Under the pieces are notes generated by a model. The model was given only the letters and a program-made list of their open reading frames with translations. It was not told the DNA's origin and ran no database searches. The translations under genes and the position numbers were made by a program. DNA of 39,993 nucleotides from Hyphomicrobiales bacterium (GTDB lineage Bacteria > Pseudomonadota > Alphaproteobacteria > Rhizobiales > Rhizobiaceae), in assembly GCA_012842935.1 (NCBI GenBank), contig DUSC01000032.1:1-39993 (forward strand), given 5' to 3'. This document shows, one piece after another, positions 10,790 through 20,199 of this stretch (within the stretch, counting starts at the first letter, position 1; the number at the start of each line of letters is the position of its first letter).

Positions 10790-11746
10790 ATGCCCGCGCC
10801 GCTCGATCTCGACCAGTTGCAGACCTTCGTCACCATTGCCGACACCGGCAGCTTCACCCGCGCCGCGGAGGAGGTGCACCGCACCCAATCGGCGGTGTCG
10901 ATGCAGATGCGCCGGCTCGAAGAGCGGATCGGCAAGCCGCTGTTCGAGAAGGACGGCCGCACCAATCGTCTGACCGAGGACGGCGACAAGTTGCTCGGCT
11001 ATGCGCGCCGCATGATCCGCCTCAATCGCGAGACGCTTGCCGCCTTTGACGATTCCGGCCTCGAAGGCCAGGTGCGGATCGGCACGCCGGACGACTACGC
11101 CGATCGATTCCTGCCGGAGATCATGGGCCGTTTCGCCCGCTCCAATCCGCGGGTCGAGCTATCGGTCGTGTGCGAGCCGACGATCAACCTGGCCGACCTC
11201 GTGCGTCGCGGCCAGCTCGACATCGCGTTGGTCACGCAGTGCGAGGATGTGCGCCCGTCCGAAATCGTCCGCCACGAGCCGCTGCTGTGGGTGACGTCCG
11301 CCAACCATTCGGTCCACGAGGAAGAGGTGCTGCCCATGGCCTTCGGGCGGCCGACCTGCCAGTGGCGGCGCTCGGCCTGCGACATGCTCGCCCACATGAA
11401 CCGCGAATACCGCATCCTGTTCACCAGCTGGTCGGCGACGGTCATAATCGCCGCCGTGCTCTCGGGTCTCGCGGTATCGGTGCTGCCGGAATGCGCCCTG
11501 AGGCCGGGCATGCGCGTACTTGGCGAGGCTGACGGCTTCGGCCAGTTGCCGGACATCCGGATCGGCATCCTGCGCGGCCACTCGAGCAAGGCCGACATCG
11601 TCGAAGCGCTGGCTCGACACATCGGCGAGAGTCTCGACAACATCTCCGTGCCTCTCGCCGATGAGAGCGGGAGCATCGACTTCGCTGCGCACGGCGGCTC
11701 TCGTGCCAAGCGGTTCAAGTCGAACCACCTCGTGGCCGGCTGGTGA
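10790..11746 (+). CDS. LysR family transcriptional regulator
   Basis: [56 protein letters not shown]_1 domain. Confidence 0.93.
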   Translation: MPAPLDLDQLQTFVTIADTGSFTRAAEEVHRTQSAVSMQMRRLEERIGKPLFEKDGRTNRLTEDGDKLLGYARRMIRLNRETLAAFDDSGLEGQVRIGTPDDYADRFLPEIMGRFARSNPRVELSVVCEPTINLADLVRRGQLDIALVTQCEDVRPSEIVRHEPLLWVTSANHSVHEEEVLPMAFGRPTCQWRRSACDMLAHMNREYRILFTSWSATVIIAAVLSGLAVSVLPECALRPGMRVLGEADGFGQLPDIRIGILRGHSSKADIVEALARHIGESLDNISVPLADESGSIDFAAHGGSRAKRFKSNHLVAGW

Positions 11747-11766
11747 GGCCGCGACGGCGGGCGACA

Positions 11767-12804
11767 TCAGAACCGGTCGATGACCGAAATGCCCAGCCCG
11801 TCGAAGCGATCCATGGCCATCAATGCGGCGGGCGCTTCCTTGAGAGCGATGCGCTTTCCGACGAGCTTGTGCGGGGCCAGCTTGCCATTTTCGATCATTG
11901 CCAGCATGTCAGCGTACCGGAAGGCCTGCATGCCGTGACTGCCCATGATGTGAAGTTCGTGGGCGATGACGCGATCCATCGGGACCGGCGGTCGCGAATG
12001 CTCTCCCAGCAGCAGGCCAACCTGGACATGGCGACCGCGCCGACGCAGGCTGGAGATGGAGTTGAAGCAGGTCGCAGGGTGGCCGAGCGCGTCGATCGAG
12101 ACATGGGCGCCGCCGCCGGTCGCCTCGCGCAGGGCGGCGGGAACGTCGCCCACACGGCCGTCGACTGTCGCCACGGCACCGAGTTCGCGGGCGAAGGCAA
12201 GCTTTTCCTCGGTCAGGTCGATGGCGACGACGTTGGCGCCCATCGCGCTGGCGATCATGATGGCCGACAGGCCGACGCCACCGCAGCCATGCACCGCCAC
12301 CCATTCGCCCGGCAGGACCCGTGCCTGGTCGACGACGGCACGGAACGAGGTGACGAATCGGCAACCGAGACTCGCGGCAGTGACGTAGTCGAGCGCGTCC
12401 GGCAGCCGCACCAGGTTCGTGTCGGCATAGTCGACCGCGACGTATTCGGCGAACGAACCCCAGGCGGTGAAGCCGGGCTGGAACTGGCTCTCGCAGACCT
12501 GGTGGTTGCCCGAATGGCATTCGGAGCAGCGGCCGCAGCCACCGACGAACGGTACCGTCACGCGATCGCCGATGCGCCAGCGGCGTACACCTGCGCCGAC
12601 CGCGGCGATCGAGCCGGCCAGCTCGTGGCCCGGGACGTGAGGCAGGACGATGTCGGGGTCGTGGCCGATCCAGCCGTGCCAGTCGCTGCGGCAAAGGCCG
12701 CTCGCCTCGACCTTGATCACCACGCCCTCGTTCGCCGGTGTCGGGTCGGGCAGGTCGGCGATGCGCGGCGCCTCACCGAAGTGTTCATAGTAGACTGCCT
12801 TCAT
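11767..12804 (-). CDS. Zinc-dependent alcohol dehydrogenase family protein
   Basis: [21 protein letters not shown]...[29 protein letters not shown]...[15 protein letters not shown]...[15 protein letters not shown]. Confidence 0.92.
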   Translation of the reverse strand: MKAVYYEHFGEAPRIADLPDPTPANEGVVIKVEASGLCRSDWHGWIGHDPDIVLPHVPGHELAGSIAAVGAGVRRWRIGDRVTVPFVGGCGRCSECHSGNHQVCESQFQPGFTAWGSFAEYVAVDYADTNLVRLPDALDYVTAASLGCRFVTSFRAVVDQARVLPGEWVAVHGCGGVGLSAIMIASAMGANVVAIDLTEEKLAFARELGAVATVDGRVGDVPAALREATGGGAHVSIDALGHPATCFNSISSLRRRGRHVQVGLLLGEHSRPPVPMDRVIAHELHIMGSHGMQAFRYADMLAMIENGKLAPHKLVGKRIALKEAPAALMAMDRFDGLGISVIDRF

Positions 12805-13011
12805 TCGATGCCCCTTCGCGGCGTGCTGGCGCCGTTTACGCCGACACAGCTAGCCGCCGATCGCGGCGCATATCAACGGGCTTCGTCGCTGCCGCCGCGG
12901 CGTCTTGGCGCTGTCCGGCGCATTGGTCGGAGCTGGACCAGTCGGCAAGGCGCGACGGGACGGGACGCTAAAACCCTTGACCTTCCGCCTCAGGGGCGCA
13001 CCATCCTGGCG

Positions 13012-14595
13012 ATGAGTGACATTGCGACCAGCGATTCCCCGGGCAACGCCACCGAGTATACCGTCAGCGAGATTTCGGGCGCGCTGAAACGCGTCGTCGA
13101 GGACGCCTTCGGCAATGTGCGCGTACGCGGCGAGATTTCGGGCTATCGCGGCCCACATACGTCCGGCCATGCCTATTTCGCCCTGAAGGACGACCGCGCC
13201 CGCATCGAGGCGGTCATATGGAAGGGCACGATGGCGCGACTGAAGTTCAGGCCCGAGGAAGGCATGGAAGTCATTGCCAGCGGCCGCCTGACCACGTATC
13301 CGGGCTCGTCGAAATACCAGATCGTCATCGACAATCTGGAACCCGCAGGGGCCGGCGCGCTGATGGCGCTGCTTGAGGACCGCAAGCGCCGACTAGCCGC
13401 AGAAGGGCTTTTCGACGCCGCCCGCAAACAGCTCCTGCCCGACCTGCCGCGCGTCATCGGCGTCGTCACCTCGCCGACCGGCGCGGTCATCCGCGACATC
13501 CTGCACCGCATCCGCGACCGCTTCCCGCTGCACGTTCTGGTGTGGCCCGTGCGCGTCCAGGGCGACACCGCCGCAGCTGAGGTCCGGGCGGCTGTGGAAG
13601 GATTCAACGCGCTCGAGACCGGCGGGCCGATCCCGCGCCCAGATCTGCTCATCGTGGCACGTGGCGGCGGCAGCCTCGAGGACCTGTGGGGCTTCAACGA
13701 CGAGGCCCTGGCGCGGGCCGTCGCCGCCTCCGATATACCGGTCATCTCAGCCGTCGGCCACGAGACGGACTGGACCCTGATCGACTTCGTCGCTGACGTC
13801 CGCGCACCGACACCGACGGGTGCGGCCGAGATCGCCGTGCCGGTCCGGGCCGAGCTGCAGGCGACCGTGACAAGCCTTGCTGCGCGGCTTGCCGGCGCGA
13901 CAACACGCGGCGCCGACCGCAAGCGCCAGGCACTGCGCGCCGCCTTCCGCGGCCTGCCGTCTCCCGATCAGCTGCTCGCCCTGCCGCGGCGGCGCTTCGA
14001 CGAGGCGACGGCGCGGCTGGAACGCTGCCTCGAGATCAATACCGAGCGCAAGCGGGCGCGCCTCGACGCCGCGCGCTTGGTCCCGACGCTCCTGTCGCGC
14101 CGTATCGCCGAGGCGCGCCGCCATCTCGACGCCGTGGGGACACAACTCCCAAAATATGCAGCCGCCAGCCTACGCGAACGGCGCCGCAACCTCTCCGCGC
14201 TCGGTGCACGCATGACGATCGAACCCGTCGCCCGCCGCGCCGGGGAACTTCGCCGAGAGGAAGCCCGCTTCGCCGCGCGGCTCGTTCGGGCCATCGACGC
14301 TTACCTTGCAATGCAACGCCGCCGCCACGCCCAAAGCGAACGGATGCTGGCGACCGTGTCCTACCAGTCGATCCTCGAGCGCGGCTTCGCCGTCGTCCGC
14401 GACGCCGAGGGAACGCCGATCCGGAGAGCGGCTATGGTCGGGCCGGGGGCAGCGCTCGCGATCCAATTCTCGGATGGAGTGATTTCAGCCACGGCGGCCG
14501 GCGACGCCGTTCCCCCCACGCGAGGCGCCCGGGCGGCCGCAGGACGGACTCCGGCGAAAGGTTCGGGAGCGAGCGGCCAGGGATCGCTTTTCTAA
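13012..14595 (+). CDS. xseA: Exodeoxyribonuclease VII large subunit
   Basis: Start [85 protein letters not shown]. Confidence 0.95.
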   Translation: MSDIATSDSPGNATEYTVSEISGALKRVVEDAFGNVRVRGEISGYRGPHTSGHAYFALKDDRARIEAVIWKGTMARLKFRPEEGMEVIASGRLTTYPGSSKYQIVIDNLEPAGAGALMALLEDRKRRLAAEGLFDAARKQLLPDLPRVIGVVTSPTGAVIRDILHRIRDRFPLHVLVWPVRVQGDTAAAEVRAAVEGFNALETGGPIPRPDLLIVARGGGSLEDLWGFNDEALARAVAASDIPVISAVGHETDWTLIDFVADVRAPTPTGAAEIAVPVRAELQATVTSLAARLAGATTRGADRKRQALRAAFRGLPSPDQLLALPRRRFDEATARLERCLEINTERKRARLDAARLVPTLLSRRIAEARRHLDAVGTQLPKYAAASLRERRRNLSALGARMTIEPVARRAGELRREEARFAARLVRAIDAYLAMQRRRHAQSERMLATVSYQSILERGFAVVRDAEGTPIRRAAMVGPGAALAIQFSDGVISATAAGDAVPPTRGARAAAGRTPAKGSGASGQGSLF

Positions 14596-14757
14596 GCTGC
14601 CGTAAAGCGCGGCGATCCCCGGTAGACAGGTAGCGCCCTGATTAACGGTTCATGAATATTGCAATGCAGCATCCGCATTGTTGCCATGCAAAACTGGCTG
14701 TTCAATTCCTGTGCGCCCCTGCCTATTTAAGCGTCATCGAATTGATAGGAGGGTCGC

Positions 14758-14898
14758 ATGAACCTTATTCGCAATTTCCGCAACTGGCGCCGCTACCGCG
14801 AGACCGTCAATGAACTGAATCGTCTTTCGGCCCGCGAACTCAACGATCTGGGCATCACTCGTGCCGATATCGAGCGCGTGGCTCGCCACGGCGCCTGA
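14758..14898 (+). CDS. Short DUF1127 protein (46 aa), absent from the supplied ORF track
   Basis: Direct translation MNLIRNFRNWRRYRETVNELNRLSARELNDLGITRADIERVARHGA*; strong Shine-Dalgarno (TAGGAGGG) 5-6 nt before the ATG; followed by a terminator. Confidence 0.9.
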   Translation: MNLIRNFRNWRRYRETVNELNRLSARELNDLGITRADIERVARHGA

Positions 14899-14923
14899 TC
14901 CGAACGCCATCTTCGGACCGTCC

Positions 14924-14955
14924 AAAAGCCCGCCCGGCAGAGCCGGCGGGCTTTT
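14924..14955 (+). terminator. Rho-independent terminator of the short DUF1127 gene
   Basis: AAAAGCCCGCCCGGC-AGA-GCCGGCGGGCTTTT with one bulge. Confidence 0.85.
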
Positions 14956-15036
14956 ATATTTGCCTGCGGTTTAGGCATTCGCATTCGCCGCCTTCAGTAA
15001 AGGCGCTTCGCATCGGCAAAGGGATCGGGGGGAAGA

Positions 15037-15113
15037 TGGTACGGTTGCTCGGGATCGAACCGAGGACCTCCGGATCCACAATCCGGCGCTCTAACCAGCT
15101 GAGCTACAACCGC
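15037..15113 (-). tRNA. tRNA-His (GTG), CCA encoded
   Basis: Minus strand GCGGTTGTAGCTCAGCTGGTTAGAGCGCCGGATTGTGGATCCGGAGGTCCTCGGTTCGATCCCGAGCAACCGTACCA; 77 nt cloverleaf, anticodon GTG. Confidence 0.97.
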
Positions 15114-15268
15114 ACATGTCGGGGGGCGAGCATCGACAAGTCGACAGCTATGGCCACACACCGTCCGGCGAAGCGTCCTTAAGGGCAAACGGTGGAGAAT
15201 TCAAGACTGTTGCGAAGTCTCTGCCCGAGCAGAACTTCTGCCACCTCGAAACCGTGGAATGGTCAAGA

Positions 15269-15300
15269 AAAAAGGCCGGGGGAGGAGGTCCGGCCTTTTT
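15269..15300 (-). terminator. Terminator downstream of the phasin gene (symmetrical, potentially bidirectional)
   Basis: AAAAAGGCCGG-N10-CCGGCCTTTTT. Confidence 0.8.
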
Positions 15301-15394
15301 CCCATTGAAAGCCAGCGGGAGGAGGAGCTGGCTTCGGTCCGCGAGCGAAGGGAGGAGGTTTCGCTTCGCGGGGAGTTCCAGTCGCCAAAACGGA

Positions 15395-15853
15395 TCAGGC
15401 GACCTTCAGTTCCTTCATCGCCTTCTCGAAGGCGCCCTTGAACGGCTTGGAGACTTCATCGGCAGCCTTCGACGCGGCGGCCTGCATTTCCTTGGCCTGG
15501 TCGACGGCCATCTCGACATTCTTGCGCAGGAAGGCGGTCTGCAGTTCGATGATTTCCGAAAGCGACTTCGCCGCGATCAGCGACTCCAGATGATCGAAGC
15601 CCGCTTCTGCGTTGGCGCGCATGGCGGCAATGGCCTTCTTCGAAACGTCGCCGGAAACGGTCTTGACGGTCTCGAAGGTGGATTCGATGGTCTTCTGCGC
15701 CTCTTCGGCGCCGACCTTGAGCTTGGCATAGGCTTCCTTCGACTGCTCAACGCCCTTCTCGGCAAAAGCACGGAACTGGTCGACCGTCTTGGATGTGTCG
15801 AACGCAGCAGCAGCGGTCTCGAGGATGTCGGTGGTTTTCTCGGTCTTGGCCAT
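15395..15853 (-). CDS. Phasin family protein
   Basis: MAKTEKTTDILETAAAAFDTSKTVDQFRAFAEKGVEQSKEAYAKLKVGAEEAQKTIESTFETVKTVSGDVSKKAIAAMRANAEAGFDHLESLIAAKSLSEIIELQTAFLRK; phasin_2-like. Confidence 0.92.
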   Translation of the reverse strand: MAKTEKTTDILETAAAAFDTSKTVDQFRAFAEKGVEQSKEAYAKLKVGAEEAQKTIESTFETVKTVSGDVSKKAIAAMRANAEAGFDHLESLIAAKSLSEIIELQTAFLRKNVEMAVDQAKEMQAAASKAADEVSKPFKGAFEKAMKELKVA

Positions 15854-16046
15854 TTCCTGATTCCTTTCCCTGTTAAACGGGCTCGTCGCGGCCCGTCCGA
15901 TGATGGCGTTACTATAGGGAATGCCATTGTGCATTGCAACATGTTTTTTGCGATGCACCTAAACGTGACCCATCTGATTAACCAAGGGCCCAGATTCCGC
16001 TTGCTCCGGGAGCGGTGTTTCTGGACGTTCGCCCCTCCACCTTTTA

Positions 16047-16062
16047 TTAACGAAGCGTTAAC
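16047..16062 (+). promoter_or_regulatory. Candidate CtrA-binding site TTAA-N7-TTAAC
   Basis: TTAACGAAGCGTTAAC exactly matches TTAA-N7-TTAAC, 37 nt before the kinase start codon; GACTC (GANTC) at 16095-16099. Confidence 0.6.
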
Positions 16063-16099
16063 TGACCAGCGCGCCGGACGCGCCAAGTACGGTCGACTC

Positions 16100-19000
16100 A
16101 TGGCCCAGCGGGACTACTCCTTCCTCGATATCGCCGTGCTCGACGAGGTGCGCAGCCGCTTCGCCGCTGCAGACGCAATGGCCATCCTGTCCACCGATCT
16201 CGGCGAAGTGATCTGGGCAAACGGACCCGGGGCCGCGCTTTTCGGTCATGCCGACATCGAATCGATCATGGGCGCCGAAACCGAACTGCCGCTTGCCGCG
16301 CGGCGCCAGATCATGGCTACGCCCGGTTTTCCCGAAATCGGCAAGGACCGCCTCCTGACCATAAGGCTGGCGTCGGGCATGAGCAGCCGTATTGTAGGCT
16401 TCCTTGGCAGCCGCATCTCGCTACCCGGCGGTGAGCCCGCCATCCTCCTTGTCGTGCCTTTTGCACAAGGTGCTTCGCGCACGCCGACGGAAGTTGCAAC
16501 ACGCGCCATCGGCGGCTTCGGCGAGGCGGGCCACCATGTCGCACTCGTCGACGGGCTGGGCCGCATCGAGGCCGCGTCGCAAGGTTTCGACGATCTCGAC
16601 ATCGCCCCGAAGACGCTGGAAGCGCTGGCGGTGGAGGCGTCAGCGGCTGACGACCGCCTGGTCAAGCGGCTGATCACGGCCGGCGCCAACGAGATTGCCG
16701 CCGGCATGGCGCGATTGCGCGACGACCCCCTGCTCTGCCTGTTCGTCGCGGTCGGCACCGGGGCGACGGAAGAACCGTCTTCACCCGTTGTCGCGGAGGT
16801 TCCGAACGTCGCGGCGGCCGTCGTGGAACAAGGCGCCGGGCGACCGGCGCAGCCTACGGTCGACGGAATCCCGACAGCGGCTTTCACCTCTGAATCGCCG
16901 CCGGAGATGGAACCGACGTCGGCCGAAACCGCGCCGATGCCTAACGCCGCCGAGGAAGTGCCGGTAGTGGAGACACCGGAGGAGATCCCGCCGGCTTTCG
17001 ACATTGCTCTCAACGCCGAGCAGCCTGGAACGGAGAGGAATTCGGCCGTCCAGCGTGCGCCGGACGAGGCGGCTCGCACCCGCGGCGAACCGGCGGAGGA
17101 CGATCGCTGGTACTTCGGCCCCGGTCTTGGCAGGGCCGCCGAGGAAGTCCGCGAACCGGCTCCCGCCAAAGAGGGCCCCGGGGATCGGCCCACGACGGAA
17201 GACGTGCCTCCGGGCAGGCCAACCGCCGGGATACCCCCCGCACAGCCGGCCCCGTCGGAGGTTACGCCCTCGGTCGAGGCCGCTGTGCTGCCGCGAGCCG
17301 ACCGCGCCGCCGCGCCCGTCCGCTTCGTCTGGCGCACCGATGCCAACGGACGCTTCAGCGCCATCTCGCACGAGTTTGCCGCCGCGGTCGGCGCTGCGGC
17401 CGCCGACGTCGTCGGTCGCAGCTTCGCCGAGGTCGCCGCCGCTTTCGGGCTCGACCCCGACGGTGAGATCGCCGGTCTGCTCGAGCGCCGGGACACCTGG
17501 TCAGGACGTTCCGTCCTGTGGCCGATCGCGGACACGGACCTGCGCGTGCCGGTCGACCTCGCCGCCCTGCCCGTCTACGGGCGCAACCGCAATTTCGATG
17601 GATTTCGCGGCTTCGGCGTGGCCCGCACGGCGGATGCGGTGATCGATCCCGATGCTATCGGCCTCTCCCTCGCCAGGTCCAGGTTTGCCGAAACGGCTGA
17701 GTCCGCCCCGGCGGGAGCCGCAGCGGAACCGACCGAGCCGGCCGGCGCCGGAGAACCCGTTCCGCCGATCCGTAAGGAGCCGCCTCGGCGTGAGGACCCC
17801 TTCAGGGGAGAGGTGCCCGTGCTGACGCTCGTGCCAAAACCGGAACGGCGCTTCAGCGACAAGATCATCAGGCTCGCAGAGCACCGTCAGCCGGCCAACG
17901 ACAAGGGCCTTACTCCCGTCGAGAGGAACGCGTTCCGCGAAATCGGCGACCGCCTGAAGAGGGACGGGTCTGCCCTTTCGTCCGAAAGCGACGAAAGGCC
18001 GGTGACCGGCGCCGACCAGGACGAGAAAGCGCCTGACGCCGACTCTTCGGCGCCGGTCGAGGCCGAATCGACGGAAAGCGCAACGGATGCGGTTTCGGAA
18101 CAGGCGGGAAAGCGTGCCGGCGAGGACACGGCGCCCGTTCCTCTTTCACCCGAAACCGTCACGCCCGTAACCGCCACGGCCGAAGCTGCCACGACCAAAG
18201 CTGCCACGACCGAAGCTGCGACTTCTCGGTTCGGGACACCCGTGGCAGCGGCCTCGGCCGACGAGGCGCTTCCTTCCTCGAGTGAAATCAAAACCGATGC
18301 CGACGATTTTGCTTCGGCCGGTATTGGCGAGCAGGTCTTCCAACACGGCGCGCCGCAGCCGGGCCCGGACCGCGATGATGAGATCGTATCTGCCGAAGAC
18401 GGCGAACCACGGGCACCGGGAGAGGCCGAGGCGGTCCCGGACACCGCGCCGACCGGATTGGCCGAACGCGCCGGAGATGCCAAAGAACCGGCAGCGACGG
18501 CTGACGGACGGCCCGAGGTCACCGTCGAAGGAAACAGCACTGAACTGCCTACCGGCGCCGCGCATGAATTCCTGCCTTCGGCCTTCGCGTCGGTAGGTGG
18601 CGCCCCACGGCCGGCGGTCGACACTTCGATCCTCGACAAGCTACCGGTGCCGGTGCTCATCCATTCCGGCGACGTGCTTCACTACGCCAATCGTGAATTT
18701 CTCGAGTTCACGGCGTACGATTCGGTGGAACAGCTCGCCGAGCGAGGCGGCCTCGGCGTGCTGTTCGGCGATCCCTATCGCGACGAAAGCGAAAACGACC
18801 GCGCCGACCGCAAGCTGCGCCTGCGGCGCGGCGACGGCCTGGAACTGCCTGTCGAGGCGCTGCTCCAGTCAGTGCCATGGAACGGCGGCAAGGCGTTGCT
18901 TCTGGCACTGCGCAAAGTCGGGCGAATGCCTGTCCAGGCACCGGCCACAACCTTCGCCGCCGAGGAGAAGAACGAACTCGAAGCCAGGATCGCCGAACTG

Positions 19001-20095
19001 CGTACGATCATCGATACGGCGACCGACGGCGTCGTATTGATTGCCAACGACGGCACGATCCGCTCGATCAGCCGGCCAGCCGAGGCGCTTTTCGGCGTCG
19101 ACACCGCGGAGGTTGCCGGCAAACCCTTCACTTCTCTGTTCGCCATCGAGAGCCAGCGCGCGGCGCGCGACTACCTGAACGGACTGTCCGAGAACGGGGT
19201 CGCCAGCGTGCTCAACGATGGCCGCGAGGTCATCGGCCGCGAGGCGCAGGGCCGTTTCATCCCGCTGTTCATGACCATCGGCAAGTTGCCTAACCTCGGC
19301 GGCTACTGCGCCGTCGTCCGCGACATCACCCAGTGGAAACGCGCAGAGGAGGAACTGACACAATCACGCGCCCAGGCCGAGCGTGCCTCCTCCCAGAAGA
19401 CGGATTTCCTCGCCCGCGTGAGCCACGAGATCCGCACGCCCCTCAATGCCATCATCGGCTTCTCCGAACTCATGATGGACGAGAAATTCGGACCGATCGG
19501 CAACGATCGCTACCGCGACTATCTGCGCGACATCAACCGCTCGGGCAACCACGTGCTCGACCTGGTCAACGACCTGCTCGACATTTCGAAGATCGAGGCC
19601 GGCGAGCAGGAAATGAGCTATGAGGCGGTCTCGCTCAACGATACACTCGCCGAGACCGTTGCCATGATGCAGCCTCAGGCCAATCGCGAGCGCGTCATCA
19701 TCCGCTCGAGCTTCGCCTCGCGGTTGCCGGAAGTTGTGGCCGACCTGCGCAGCGTCCGCCAGATCGCACTGAACCTGCTGTCCAATGCGATCCGCTACAC
19801 TCAGGCGGGCGGTCAGGTGGTGGTGTCCACCGCATACGAACCGTCGGGCGACGTCGTGATGCGTGTCCGCGACACCGGAATCGGCATGACGCAGGCCGAA
19901 ATCGAACAAGCTCTGAAACCGTTCAAGCAGATCAGCGCGCTGAAGCGCGGCCGGGGCGACGGCACCGGCCTCGGTCTGCCGCTCACCAAGGCCATGGTTG
20001 AGGCCAACCGCGCCAGGTTCGTCATCACTTCGGCACCGGGCGAAGGGACCCTCGTGGAAGTCACCTTCCCCTCCACGCGCGTACTTGCGGAATGA
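16100..20095 (+). CDS. Multi-PAS sensor histidine kinase, PleC/DivJ/PdhS-like
   Basis: Likely start MAQRDYSFLDIAVLDEVRSRF at 16100 (the longer ORF overlaps phasin); PAS-like segments; H-box FLARVSHEIRTPLNAIIGFSELMMDEKFGPIGNDRYRDYLRDINRSGNHVLDLVNDLLDISKIEAG; ATPase region LNLLSNAIRYT, VRDTGIGM, GDGTGLGLPLTKAMVEAN. Confidence 0.92.
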   Translation: MAQRDYSFLDIAVLDEVRSRFAAADAMAILSTDLGEVIWANGPGAALFGHADIESIMGAETELPLAARRQIMATPGFPEIGKDRLLTIRLASGMSSRIVGFLGSRISLPGGEPAILLVVPFAQGASRTPTEVATRAIGGFGEAGHHVALVDGLGRIEAASQGFDDLDIAPKTLEALAVEASAADDRLVKRLITAGANEIAAGMARLRDDPLLCLFVAVGTGATEEPSSPVVAEVPNVAAAVVEQGAGRPAQPTVDGIPTAAFTSESPPEMEPTSAETAPMPNAAEEVPVVETPEEIPPAFDIALNAEQPGTERNSAVQRAPDEAARTRGEPAEDDRWYFGPGLGRAAEEVREPAPAKEGPGDRPTTEDVPPGRPTAGIPPAQPAPSEVTPSVEAAVLPRADRAAAPVRFVWRTDANGRFSAISHEFAAAVGAAAADVVGRSFAEVAAAFGLDPDGEIAGLLERRDTWSGRSVLWPIADTDLRVPVDLAALPVYGRNRNFDGFRGFGVARTADAVIDPDAIGLSLARSRFAETAESAPAGAAAEPTEPAGAGEPVPPIRKEPPRREDPFRGEVPVLTLVPKPERRFSDKIIRLAEHRQPANDKGLTPVERNAFREIGDRLKRDGSALSSESDERPVTGADQDEKAPDADSSAPVEAESTESATDAVSEQAGKRAGEDTAPVPLSPETVTPVTATAEAATTKAATTEAATSRFGTPVAAASADEALPSSSEIKTDADDFASAGIGEQVFQHGAPQPGPDRDDEIVSAEDGEPRAPGEAEAVPDTAPTGLAERAGDAKEPAATADGRPEVTVEGNSTELPTGAAHEFLPSAFASVGGAPRPAVDTSILDKLPVPVLIHSGDVLHYANREFLEFTAYDSVEQLAERGGLGVLFGDPYRDESENDRADRKLRLRRGDGLELPVEALLQSVPWNGGKALLLALRKVGRMPVQAPATTFAAEEKNELEARIAELRTIIDTATDGVVLIANDGTIRSISRPAEALFGVDTAEVAGKPFTSLFAIESQRAARDYLNGLSENGVASVLNDGREVIGREAQGRFIPLFMTIGKLPNLGGYCAVVRDITQWKRAEEELTQSRAQAERASSQKTDFLARVSHEIRTPLNAIIGFSELMMDEKFGPIGNDRYRDYLRDINRSGNHVLDLVNDLLDISKIEAGEQEMSYEAVSLNDTLAETVAMMQPQANRERVIIRSSFASRLPEVVADLRSVRQIALNLLSNAIRYTQAGGQVVVSTAYEPSGDVVMRVRDTGIGMTQAEIEQALKPFKQISALKRGRGDGTGLGLPLTKAMVEANRARFVITSAPGEGTLVEVTFPSTRVLAE
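18167..18226 (+). repeat. Degenerate 15-bp tandem repeat inside the kinase linker (about 4 units)
   Basis: GTAACCGCCACGGCC / GAAGCTGCCACGACC / AAAGCTGCCACGACC / GAAGCTGCGACTTCT, encoding VTATAEAATTKAATTEAATS. Confidence 0.8.
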
Positions 20096-20182
20096 AATCT
20101 TGGTGATGCGTCAATCCGCCGCCATTCGAAAGCGGAGTCATTCTATCAGCAAATACTTGTAAAGCTGCATTTTTTCATCCAG

Positions 20183-20199
20183 TTTAGAATTCTTCTAAA
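20183..20199. promoter_or_regulatory. Candidate Irr box / iron control element (ICE)
   Basis: Perfect inverted repeat TTTAGAA-TTC-TTCTAAA about 104 nt before the Fe(3+) ABC binding-protein gene. Confidence 0.7.

Noticed and set aside
11743-13011. N-terminal 423-aa extension of the 950-aa xseA ORF
   Set aside because: It is antisense to the confident Zn-dependent alcohol dehydrogenase gene; the XseA-like sequence begins at ATG 13012.
15116-16099. N-terminal extension of the 1659-aa histidine kinase ORF
   Set aside because: It runs antisense to the phasin gene and its terminator; ATG 16100 gives a coherent kinase N-terminus.
16246-17535. 429-aa minus-strand ORF inside the kinase gene
   Set aside because: Low-complexity Ser/Ala/Gly-rich shadow translation opposite a confident gene.
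18167-18226. CRISPR-like short repeats
   Set aside because: Contiguous 15-bp units with no spacers, in frame inside a coding linker; a tandem repeat, not a CRISPR array.
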